Positions 26,256-32,674 of a DNA stretch of 35,033 nt are shown here, one piece after another; position 1 is the stretch's first letter, and each line of letters opens with the position of its first letter. The position numbers were made by a program, and so were the translations under genes. The notes beneath the pieces are model-generated. The model made no database searches. It was not told the origin of the DNA and worked only from the letters and a program-made list of their open reading frames with translations. This stretch comes from Bradyrhizobium sp. ORS 375 (GTDB lineage: Bacteria; Pseudomonadota; Alphaproteobacteria; Rhizobiales; Xanthobacteraceae): assembly GCF_000239775.1 (NCBI RefSeq), contig NZ_CAFI01000137.1:1-35033 (forward strand), in the 5' to 3' direction.

Positions 26256-27845
26256 TCAATGCGCGTCGCCGCCGCCGGCCAGCGGCGAGCTCGGCTTGTT
26301 GAGCAGCAGCACCATGAAGCTGAGCGCGATGTAGAAGCAGGTCAGCATGAAGAACGCGTCGCCATAGCCCATCACCACCGCCTGCCGATGCACGATCTGC
26401 GTGAGCTGCTTCATGGCCATCAGCGCGGAGTCGCCCATGCCCTGCAGCTTCTGCTGCAGCATGTTCAAGGTCTCGACTGCTGTCGCATTGCCCCAGTTCA
26501 CCCGCTCGTGCAGGCGAGAGATGTGCAGATCGGTGCGATCGTTCAGCACCTGGTTGATGATGGCAAGGCCGACGGCGCCGCCGAGATTGCGCATCAGGTT
26601 GAACAGGCCGGAGGCGTTCTTGACCCGCTCCGGCGCCAGGGTGCCGAGCGCGATGTTGTTGGTCGGCACCATGGCGCACATCATGCCGACGCCGCGCAGC
26701 ACCTGCGGCACGAACAGCTCCCAGAAGTCGTAGTCGCGGGTGATGCCGGTCATCTGATAGGAGCCGATCGCGAAGATCACGAGGCCGAAGGCGATGATCA
26801 GCCGCATGTCGACCTTCACCATCAGGCGGCCGACGATCGGCGCCATCAGGAACATCGTCATGCCCGAGACGAACATCGTCTCGCCGATCATCAGCGCGCT
26901 GTAGCCGCGAACCTCGGCGAGATAGCGCGGATAGATGTAGGTGAGGCCGTAGAGGCCGATGCCGATGCAGAACTGCAGAAGGCAGCCAACCGCGAAATTG
27001 CGGTCGCTGAACGTTCTGAGATCGACGATCGGCTCCTCGGCCGTCAGCACGCGCCAGAAGAAGCACACCGCCGAGACCGCGCAGACCGCGGCGCAGACCG
27101 CGACCGAGGTATCCTGCAGCCATTCATGCAGCGGCCCCTCCTCCAGCACATATTCGAGCGAGCCGAGGAAGCCGGCCATGAACAGCAGGCCCCACCAATC
27201 GAAGCGGTCGAGCAGCGCGAAATTCGGCTGGTCGAAATCGACCAGCGCGAGCACGCCCGCGGTGATGATGACACCCGGCACGATGTTGATGAAGAACAGC
27301 CAGTGCCACGACATCGCATCGGTGATGTATCCGCCGACCGTCGGCCCCACCGTCGGCGCCAGCGTCGCCACCAGCCCGATGATCGGGCCGACGATGTGAA
27401 ACTTGGAGCGCGGGAACACCGTGTAGGCCGAGGCGAACACGGTCGGAATCATGCCGGCGCCGAGGAAGCCCTGCAGCGCGCGCCAGAGGATCATCTGCTC
27501 GATCGACGAGGCGAAGCCGCACAGGAAGCTCGAGATGGTGAAGCCGGCCGCCGAGATCGCGAACAGCAGCCGCGTGCCGAGCGCGCGCGACAGGAAGCCG
27601 GACAGCGGGATCGCGATGACCTCGGCGATCAGATAGGCGGTCTGCACCCAGGACACTTCGCTGGAGCTCGCCGACAGGCCGGCCTGGATCTCGCTGAGCG
27701 AGGCCGAGACGATCTGGATGTCCAGGATCGCCATGAACATTCCGAACACCATGATCAGGAACGCGAACAGCCGCCGCGGCGCGATGCGATCCGACGGCGC
27801 CGCAGGCGCGCTCATGGTGGGATTGGCTGTCGTTGCGGTGGCCAT
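26256..27845 (-). CDS. EmrB/QacA-type MFS multidrug efflux pump (DHA2, 14 TMS)
   Basis: Proton-driven drug exporter of the major facilitator superfamily. The 529-residue product has about fourteen hydrophobic segments. Family motifs include LDIQIVSASLSEIQAGL in the first segment region (motif D1-like), WVQTAYLIAEVIAIPLSGFLSRALGTR (motif A), LWRALQGFLGAGMIPTVFA (motif B), and LAPTVGPTVGGYITD (motif C, exporter signature). Acidic and aromatic residues follow in DFDQPNFALLDRFDWWG. It lies 101 bp downstream of the EmrA-type adaptor gene on the same strand; the pair makes a pump that spans the inner membrane and reaches an outer-membrane channel not encoded here. Confidence 0.95.
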   Translation of the reverse strand: MATATTANPTMSAPAAPSDRIAPRRLFAFLIMVFGMFMAILDIQIVSASLSEIQAGLSASSSEVSWVQTAYLIAEVIAIPLSGFLSRALGTRLLFAISAAGFTISSFLCGFASSIEQMILWRALQGFLGAGMIPTVFASAYTVFPRSKFHIVGPIIGLVATLAPTVGPTVGGYITDAMSWHWLFFINIVPGVIITAGVLALVDFDQPNFALLDRFDWWGLLFMAGFLGSLEYVLEEGPLHEWLQDTSVAVCAAVCAVSAVCFFWRVLTAEEPIVDLRTFSDRNFAVGCLLQFCIGIGLYGLTYIYPRYLAEVRGYSALMIGETMFVSGMTMFLMAPIVGRLMVKVDMRLIIAFGLVIFAIGSYQMTGITRDYDFWELFVPQVLRGVGMMCAMVPTNNIALGTLAPERVKNASGLFNLMRNLGGAVGLAIINQVLNDRTDLHISRLHERVNWGNATAVETLNMLQQKLQGMGDSALMAMKQLTQIVHRQAVVMGYGDAFFMLTCFYIALSFMVLLLNKPSSPLAGGGDAH

Positions 27846-27880
27846 GGTCTTGTCGGTCCAGCTCAGCAGACGGTGCGCTC

Positions 27881-27904
27881 CCTCTCCCAGCAGGCGGGGA
27901 GAGG
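27881..27904. repeat. Short inverted repeat in the adaptor-pump gap
   Basis: CCTCTCCC at 27881-27888 and GGGAGAGG at 27897-27904 form a perfect 8-bp stem with an 8-base loop in the 101-bp gap between the adaptor and MFS genes. No U-tract follows on either strand, so it is more likely a processing or stability hairpin, or part of a dispersed repeat, than a terminator. Confidence 0.5.
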
Positions 27905-27946
27905 CGAATAGCGAATGCGACGCGAGATCACGGCCCCTCGCGGTCG

Positions 27947-29269
27947 TTACTTCCCCTGCACCGTCGCCGGTGCGTCGAGGTCGGCATCGTTGTCGGCATC
28001 CTTGGCGCCGTCGGTGGTGTCCACCGTGACATAGACCGACATGCCGGCGCGCAGCAGGTTCTGCCTGGCCACATCCTTCGGCACGCGGATGCGCACCGGC
28101 AGGCGCTGCACGATCTTGGTGAAATTGCCGGTCGCATTGTCCGGGGGCAGCAGCGTGAACACCGAACCTGATGCCGGCGAGATGCTGTCGACCGCGCCCT
28201 TGAAGCCGCGCGCGCCATAGGCGTCGACCTTGATCGTCACCGGCTGGCCGGGACGGATGCGCTTGAGCTGGGTTTCCTTGAAGTTCGCGTCGATGAACAC
28301 GTCGTCGAGCGGCACGACGTTGCCGAGCCGCTGGCCGACCGCGACGAAATCGCCGGTGTTGACGAGGCGGTTCGAGAACGTGCCGTCGACCGGCGCGCGT
28401 ACGGTGGCGAATTCGAGGTCGCGCTCGGCCTTGGCGAGCGAGGTCTTCAGCTCGGCGAGCTGCGCCTGGGCCTCGGCCTGTTGCGCCTTGGTCACCTCCA
28501 CATTGTCGCGCGCGGCATCGAACGCGGCGCGCGCGGCGCGGACCGCGGCCATGCCCTGGTCGCGCGCGGCTTCCGACTGCTCGAATGTGGCGTGCGAGGC
28601 GAAACCCTTGCTGCTCAGCGCCTGCTGGCGCTCATAGTCGAGCCCGGCGCGCTTCATCGCGGCTTCGGAAGATGTCAGGTTGGCCTGCGCCTGCTCCACC
28701 GCGCTCTGCTGCGCGGCGACCTGGCGGCCGATGCGCGCGATGGTCGCCTCCTGCGTGGCGATCCTGCTGCGCGCGGCGTCGACCGCGATCTTGTAGTCGC
28801 CGTCGTCGATGCGGAAGATCACGTCGCCCTTGCGCACCACCGAATTGTCGCGCGGCACGATCTCCTGGATGTGACCTGAGACGCGCGCGCCGAGCATGGT
28901 GTTGTTGGCGCGGACATAGGAGTCGTCGGTCGAAACCATGAAGCGGCCGACCATGAAGTAGTGCGTGGCGTAACCGGCCGCCGCCAGCGCCAGCAGCACG
29001 CCGACACCGGCGAGCACGCGCTTGCGCTTGCCCGGCTTCGGCGGCGCGGCCTGGAGCTTCTCCGCAGCTGGCGTTGCGGCCGGCGGAGCCGCCGGCAATT
29101 CGAGCGGGGCCTCGGTGCTGATTTCGGCCTTCAACGCCTTCGCGTCGATGGCGCTGCGCTGAACGCTCTCGCTGGCTTGCGAACGGACCGCCTCGTGCTT
29201 GGCTTGGGCCGATGCCTCCTCGGCATCCGGACGGCGTGCGCGCACCGCCTGTTCTCTCGCAGCAGCCAT
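27947..29269 (-). CDS. EmrA/HlyD-family membrane fusion adaptor
   Basis: Periplasmic adaptor that couples the MFS pump to an outer-membrane channel. The 440-residue product has an unusually long charged and Ala/Pro-rich cytoplasmic N-terminus (about 80 residues), a membrane anchor at about 84-106 (RVLAGVGVLLALAAAGYATH), a lipoyl-like half (NNTMLGARVSGHIQEIVPRD), and a long Ala-rich coiled-coil hairpin. The second lipoyl half (ATVRAPVDGTFSNRLVNTGDFV) and the beta-barrel FIDANFKETQLKRIRPGQPV follow. Start ATG 29269 has GGGAG six bases upstream; the 23 codons before it run into the operator region. The promoter region carries two TetR-type palindromes. Confidence 0.94.
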   Translation of the reverse strand: MAAAREQAVRARRPDAEEASAQAKHEAVRSQASESVQRSAIDAKALKAEISTEAPLELPAAPPAATPAAEKLQAAPPKPGKRKRVLAGVGVLLALAAAGYATHYFMVGRFMVSTDDSYVRANNTMLGARVSGHIQEIVPRDNSVVRKGDVIFRIDDGDYKIAVDAARSRIATQEATIARIGRQVAAQQSAVEQAQANLTSSEAAMKRAGLDYERQQALSSKGFASHATFEQSEAARDQGMAAVRAARAAFDAARDNVEVTKAQQAEAQAQLAELKTSLAKAERDLEFATVRAPVDGTFSNRLVNTGDFVAVGQRLGNVVPLDDVFIDANFKETQLKRIRPGQPVTIKVDAYGARGFKGAVDSISPASGSVFTLLPPDNATGNFTKIVQRLPVRIRVPKDVARQNLLRAGMSVYVTVDTTDGAKDADNDADLDAPATVQGK

Positions 29270-29319
29270 CTGAGACTCCCACCCATCACAGCGGGGCCGC
29301 CCCGGCCCCACAAAAAAAC

Positions 29320-29336
29320 GACCGAACCGTTCGGTC
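29320..29336. promoter_or_regulatory. TetR-type operator, copy 1
   Basis: Perfect 17-bp palindrome GACCGAAC-C-GTTCGGTC, about 50 bp upstream of the adaptor start codon. It is identical to the copy at 29354, with 34 bp between centres. Position between a tetR gene and its divergent efflux operon makes it a very likely repressor site. Confidence 0.8.
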
Positions 29337-29351
29337 AAACAATCTCTACCA

Positions 29352-29380
29352 TTGACCGAACCGTTCGGTCAATTTATATC
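29352..29380 (+). promoter_or_regulatory. Putative tetR promoter
   Basis: TTGACC (29352-29357), a 17-bp spacer that is almost wholly operator copy 2, and TATATC (29375-29380) form a good sigma70-like promoter 78 bp before the tetR start. On the minus strand the same palindrome gives TTGACC at 29367-29372 with a weaker TAGAGA 18 bp away, a possible promoter for the efflux operon. Confidence 0.55.
29354..29370. promoter_or_regulatory. TetR-type operator, copy 2
   Basis: Second perfect copy of the palindrome GACCGAAC-C-GTTCGGTC, extended by TT and AA to a longer symmetric site. It lies exactly between the -35 and -10 of the putative tetR promoter, so bound repressor would block its own gene as well as the divergent efflux operon. 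Confidence 0.8.
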
Positions 29381-29457
29381 TTCGCTACCGCAACATATCC
29401 GGGCAGAAGCTTGTGTGACGTTGGCGCCGGCCAAATCTTCGGGAACAGCCTAAACCA

Positions 29458-30096
29458 ATGATTGATGCTGCCGACAGCACTACCCAGGTGACGCAGGACG
29501 AGGATTCCTCGAAACGGCGTCAGATCCTCGAAGGCGCTCGCAAGGTCTTCATGGACATGGGTTTCGATGGCGCCAGCATGGGCGAGATCGCGCGTGTCGC
29601 CGGTGTCTCGAAGGGCACGCTCTACGTCTACTTCGCCGACAAATTCCGCCTGTTCGAGGCGATCGTCGAAGAGGAGAGCGTGCATCGGGGCGCCTCGAAT
29701 TTCAGCTTCGATCCGGATCGCGATGCAGCGACCGTTCTCGGCGAGTTCGGCAAGGCCTGGATCGCGGTGGTGTGCCGGCCGGGCGGCGGATCGGCGATCC
29801 GCACCGTGATGGCGATCGCCGAACGCATGCCGGACGTCGGCCGCCGCTACTACGAATGCGTGCTCAATGGCACGATCAGCCGGCTGGCGGCCTATCTGCA
29901 GGCCCGCGTCGAAGCCGGCGAACTCGCCATCGACGACTGTCATCTGGCGGCCTCGCAGTTTCAGCAGATGTGCCAGGCCACGCTCTTCCTGCCCTTCATC
30001 TTCCAGGCCGAGCCCGCCCCCTCGCCCGACCGCGTTCACAAGGTCATCGGCAGCGCCGTGGCCATGTTCCTGGCCCACTACGGCGCGAGGAACTGA
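29458..30096 (+). CDS. TetR/AcrR-family repressor of the divergent efflux genes
   Basis: Ligand-responsive repressor. The 212-residue product has an N-terminal helix-turn-helix at about residues 22-68 (RRQILEGARKVFMDMGFDGA, then GEIARVAGVSKGTLYVYFADKFRLF), matching the TetR_N pattern closely. The C-terminal half is helical and resembles AefR-type domains (GFDGASM start region, CQATLFLPFIF near 172-182). It is divergent from the EmrA-EmrB type genes with two identical palindromes in between, so repression of both directions with drug-induced release is the natural inference. Ligand is unknown. Confidence 0.94.
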   Translation: MIDAADSTTQVTQDEDSSKRRQILEGARKVFMDMGFDGASMGEIARVAGVSKGTLYVYFADKFRLFEAIVEEESVHRGASNFSFDPDRDAATVLGEFGKAWIAVVCRPGGGSAIRTVMAIAERMPDVGRRYYECVLNGTISRLAAYLQARVEAGELAIDDCHLAASQFQQMCQATLFLPFIFQAEPAPSPDRVHKVIGSAVAMFLAHYGARN

Positions 30097-30218
30097 CGGA
30101 CTGATACGCGGGCGCGCCGGCGCGGCGACGATCTCGTCACGATCGAACATGCGCTCTCCTTCTCGCGGCGGCTTGCGCCCGAGCTTTGCGATCGGATCAC
30201 CCTCGGATCGATCGGAGG

Positions 30219-30323
30219 GCGCAGGGAAGGCCGGGCGCCGGCCGCGCCCGTGGCCCGCCTGCGAGAAAAATGCAGGCGGCAGGTACCACAGGTCTGGCCG
30301 AGACGACCCGGCCTTCCCTGCGC
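30219..30323. repeat. Nested inverted-repeat element
   Basis: Perfect 17-bp outer arms (30219-30235, GCGCAGGGAAGGCCGGG; 30307-30323, its complement) enclose a second stem CCGCCTGC/GCAGGCGG near 30257-30280 with an A-rich loop (GAGAAAAAT). A GC-rich GGCGCCGGCCGCGCC segment lies in the left shoulder. The whole folds as one long hairpin with an internal arm on either strand. I recall similar blocks as dispersed intergenic repeats in Bradyrhizobium, but copy number cannot be checked here. Confidence 0.65.
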
Positions 30324-30716
30324 GATGGCTTTACGGATTATACGCAGTCTCCCCGGTGTCCGGCTGGTAGCCACCGTCATCCGCGCGATGCCCCGAGCAT
30401 CCGCCACGAACTTGACGCCAGCATCGGGGCGTCAGGACCCTACGACTTCACCGTCCTGCCGGTCGCGTTCGTCCGCTCGCGATTTCAGCGCGCTGCGCGC
30501 CGACAGGCCACCGCTCCCCGCCTCCAACGCTCGTGACGACCGCGAAACGTCCCTCTTCGATCGAGGCGGGATGGGCGTAGACAATCATGATTTTCGGAAA
30601 AATGGAAGAGGAATATTTTCGGCACGGGGACTGGACAGGGCAAATCAGCTTGATGGGACTGATGAATTCAATTTCTACGCGCACGCCGTTTCTACAACTC
30701 GCGAATGTTCCTCCAA

Positions 30717-30831
30717 CGTCATTGCGAGCGAAGCGACTTGTCCGCCATAGCCCGAAGGGCGACGGCGGAAGCAATCCAGAGCGTCACGCGCGACTCTGGA
30801 TTGCTTCGTCGCTTCGCTCCTCGCAAAGACG
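30717..30831. repeat. Cloverleaf-like palindromic repeat upstream of the immunity-like gene
   Basis: An imperfect outer stem joins CGTCATTGCGAGCGAAGCGAC (split by a 2-base bulge) at 30717-30737 to its complement at 30808-30831. Two inner hairpins are TCCGCC/GGCGGA around GCCC-GAA-GGGC (about 30740-30769) and GCAATCCAGAG (30771-30781) with CTCTGGATTGC (30794-30804). Its ends CGTCATTGC/GCAAAGACG resemble those of the repeat at 31662-31777. Confidence 0.75.
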
Positions 30832-30959
30832 ATCGGAGCAGTCACCGCGCCACCCCCTCGGTGTCATCGCCCCGCTTGACCGGGCAATCCAGATCTGGGC
30901 TGTCTTGTCTCTCTACTGCTGGAGGTCGCGCCTGACCAGACGCAACAATCGAGGGATCA

Positions 30960-31547
30960 ATGGTCTATCTTCTTGAGCCTAGGCGCTACAAATGGATTCA
31001 AGCGGCTTACGTGCCGGACGGATTGATGCAAAAGCAGCTCGACGGGATAGCGCTGCAACAGAGCGACATTCCCTTGGAGACGCCGCTCAAGGGAAGTGTC
31101 CCCATTCCAGATATTTGTAGTGGAGCACAAGGCTTCCTGTTCGTCTCGGACAGGGGGCGGGAGGTCCTTGAGGACCTGGTACCCGGCCACATTGCGTTCT
31201 TCCCGCTGACCCTAAAAGCACCATCGCGTATCATGACTGCGAAGGCGTACTACTTCATCGATGTGTTAACACGCGCGCAGCTGGTCGATTGGGATACAAC
31301 GCCCATGGAACCCACCAGCATACGCACTCCGGATGGTCGTCCTACCTACTTGACGCGGACGGCCAGCCTGGAGGCAAATTTCAAAACAGTGGGAGCGGAT
31401 ACACCACCGATCTGGAGAGAGACTGACGTCGACACGCCGACCAGGCGCTTGTTGATCAATAAGCGGCTCGTTCTGATGCAGGATCACATCTGGCAAGCCC
31501 TCGACGAGCGCCTTCCAAAGCAACTGGTTGCTAGCCGCTTCCCGTGA
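30960..31547 (+). CDS. Imm11/DUF1629-like immunity protein (orphan)
   Basis: The 195-residue protein resembles the Imm11 (DUF1629) family of polymorphic-toxin immunity proteins. The family pattern appears in order: IPDICSGAQGFLFVSDRGREVLEDLVPGHIAFFPL (residues 49-83), AYYFIDVLTRAQLVDWDTTP (96-115), a variable middle, and RRLLINKRLVLMQDHIWQALDERL near the end. It has no signal peptide or membrane segment, so it is cytoplasmic. GAGGGA precedes ATG 30960 by about four bases. Codon use is visibly less GC-biased than in its neighbours, and repeats flank it on both sides, both signs of transfer. No toxin gene is present in the window. The family call is from pattern memory and moderately firm. Confidence 0.7.
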   Translation: MVYLLEPRRYKWIQAAYVPDGLMQKQLDGIALQQSDIPLETPLKGSVPIPDICSGAQGFLFVSDRGREVLEDLVPGHIAFFPLTLKAPSRIMTAKAYYFIDVLTRAQLVDWDTTPMEPTSIRTPDGRPTYLTRTASLEANFKTVGADTPPIWRETDVDTPTRRLLINKRLVLMQDHIWQALDERLPKQLVASRFP

Positions 31548-31977
31548 GAAGAGCGAGGTCAGCACACCGGGACGGCTGTACCGAGAGACCGCGGCGTACT
31601 GGATGCCCGCCTGCGCGGGCATGACAGTGGAGGATGGCATCGGACGCGGGCCCTTGCCTGCCGTCATCGCCAGCGCAGCGAAGCGATCCGGGGCGTTCCG
31701 CGCGACTCTGGTTTGCTTCATCGCGGAGCCTGTCATCCGGCCGCGCTTTGCGGACCCGTTGGCTCCTCGCAATGACGCTTGGGGCACAGTGCGCTCTCCA
31801 CACTCAACTGCCATCGCCCAGCTTGACCCGGCGATCCAGTACGCCGAGACGGCTGTGATCGGGCCGATGGGCCGCAGCGTACTGAATCCCCCGCTTTCGC
31901 GGGGTATGACAGCGGAGGATTTGATTGGCTGCGTAGGTTGCGGAGGCCTGGCCGCCAGCGTGTTCCGTCTCTCTACG
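31548..31977. other. Repeat-rich intergenic stretch between the immunity-like gene and nikR
   Basis: No convincing gene. It holds two related short blocks with GTACTG-GAT/AAT followed by a hairpin and ATGACAG-GGAGGAT: GCCCGC-CTGC-GCGGGC at 31605-31620 and CCCCGC-TTTC-GCGGGG at 31889-31904. Between them lies the larger palindromic repeat 31662-31777. This looks like accumulated dispersed repeats rather than regulatory sequence of the neighbours. Confidence 0.6.
31662..31777. repeat. Degenerate palindromic repeat, relative of 30717-30831
   Basis: Starts CGTCATCGC and ends GCAATGACG, the same kind of boundary as the element 0.9 kb upstream, and contains the shared string GCGACTCTGG followed by TTTGCTTC near 31703-31720. 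The inner stems are decayed compared with the upstream copy. The two copies bracket the immunity-like gene. Confidence 0.6.
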
Positions 31978-32463
31978 CTACTTCTTCCCGCTCTTCGTGC
32001 TGTGGGAATGCGAATGGCTATGGCTGTGCGAATGACCATGCGCATGCGCGTGATCATGCGTCGCCTCGAGCGGCATCATCGCGACGTGGCCGTGGCGGAC
32101 GCCGCGTTCGGCGATGACGTGGTCGGCGAAGGCCTTGACCTCCGCCCGTTCGCCCTTGAGCACGGTGACCTCGAGACAGCTCTCCTGGTCGATGTGAACA
32201 TGCAGGGTCGCCTGGGCGAGGCCGGAATGGTCGTGCGCCTCCTGGGTCAGCCGCTTCGGCAGTTCGCGCGCGGCGTGGTCGTAGACGTAGCTCAGCGTGG
32301 CGATGCAATGGCGGCTGTCCGTGCCGGCCTGGTCACTGCTCTCGAGCCCGCTGCGCAGCAGGTCGCGAAACGCCTCCGAGCGATTGTCGTAGCCGCGCTT
32401 GGCCATGAAGGCATCGACCTCGGCGAGCAGATCGTCGTCGATCGTGATCGTCAGACGCTGCAT
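31978..32463 (-). CDS. nikR: Nickel-responsive repressor NikR with His-rich tail
   Basis: Ribbon-helix-helix repressor with a C-terminal ACT-like nickel-binding domain. The 161-residue product starts MQRLTITIDDDLLAEVDAFM (DNA-binding strand and helix), with GYDNRSEAFRDLLR completing the RHH. The high-affinity nickel ligands align with E. coli His76, His87, His89 and Cys95 as His77, His88, His90 and Cys96 (TLHVHIDQESC). After the normal domain end comes a tail with ten alternating histidines at residues 136-154, which E. coli NikR lacks. GGAAGGAGA six bases before ATG 32463 fixes the start; the frame is open 25 codons upstream. It is divergent from a TonB receptor with a perfect NikR operator between. 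Confidence 0.96.
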   Translation of the reverse strand: MQRLTITIDDDLLAEVDAFMAKRGYDNRSEAFRDLLRSGLESSDQAGTDSRHCIATLSYVYDHAARELPKRLTQEAHDHSGLAQATLHVHIDQESCLEVTVLKGERAEVKAFADHVIAERGVRHGHVAMMPLEATHDHAHAHGHSHSHSHSHSHSTKSGKK

Positions 32464-32523
32464 GTTCGGTCTCCTTCCATCGCGTGCGGCAAGCGCCTGT
32501 CCACACCAGCTATCCACCCCTGA

Positions 32524-32551
32524 GTATGATGTTTTCACGTTGACATCATAC
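32524..32551. promoter_or_regulatory. NikR operator
   Basis: GTATGA (32524-32529), 16 bases, TCATAC (32546-32551): an exact match to the E. coli nik operator consensus GTATGA-N16-TCATAC. Symmetry extends to 9-bp perfect arms, GTATGATGT and ACATCATAC. It lies 61 bp upstream of nikR and overlaps the -35 of the receptor promoter, so it should repress the receptor and probably nikR when nickel is plentiful. Confidence 0.93.
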
Positions 32552-32568
32552 TGGCATCACCTTAGCGT
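32540..32568 (+). promoter_or_regulatory. Putative promoter of the TonB-dependent receptor gene
   Basis: Perfect -35 TTGACA (32540-32545), 17 bp, then TAGCGT (32563-32568, three of six). The NikR operator ends inside this promoter and covers the -35, a classic repressor arrangement. The leader to the receptor start is about 75 to 105 bp. Confidence 0.6.
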
Positions 32569-32674
32569 TCTTTAACACTCGACATCAGGGCGATCCAAGC
32601 GCGCTTGCCGCGCGCCAACGACGGCGCGCGGCAGTTGATGACGTATGCCCGATGACGAGATCCGGGGCGTGACG

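Larger units (their letters stand above)
30097..30959. other. 863-bp non-coding stretch with structured repeats
   Basis: No frame here looks like a real gene. The stretch holds a nested-hairpin element (30219-30323), GC-rich sequence with small hairpins such as GACGCC near 30415 with GGCGTC near 30427, an AT-richer block around 30585-30670, and the cloverleaf-like repeat 30717-30831. The remaining bases up to the immunity-like gene carry no recognised signal except GAGGGA four bases before its ATG. Confidence 0.6.

Noticed and set aside
26217-27911. A 564-codon plus-strand frame opposite the MFS gene
   Set aside because: The His/Arg/Asp-rich composition and exact antisense position mark it as a shadow of the efflux gene.
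29374-30150. Minus-strand frame opposite tetR with GAAGGAG close to its ATG
   Set aside because: The ribosome-like site is attractive, but the frame is antisense to the whole tetR gene and has no family similarity.
30078-30750. Several 100-170 codon frames on both strands after tetR
   Set aside because: They run through the nested inverted repeats, have Arg/Pro/Ser-rich composition, and no ribosome site or family match.
30097-30959. Search for a toxin partner upstream of the Imm11-like gene
   Set aside because: No frame with toxin-domain character or delivery signal was found; the stretch is made of repeats and non-coding sequence.
30717-31910. Repeats as a possible CRISPR array
   Set aside because: The copies are few, long, palindromic and unevenly spaced, without spacer-like units or cas genes.
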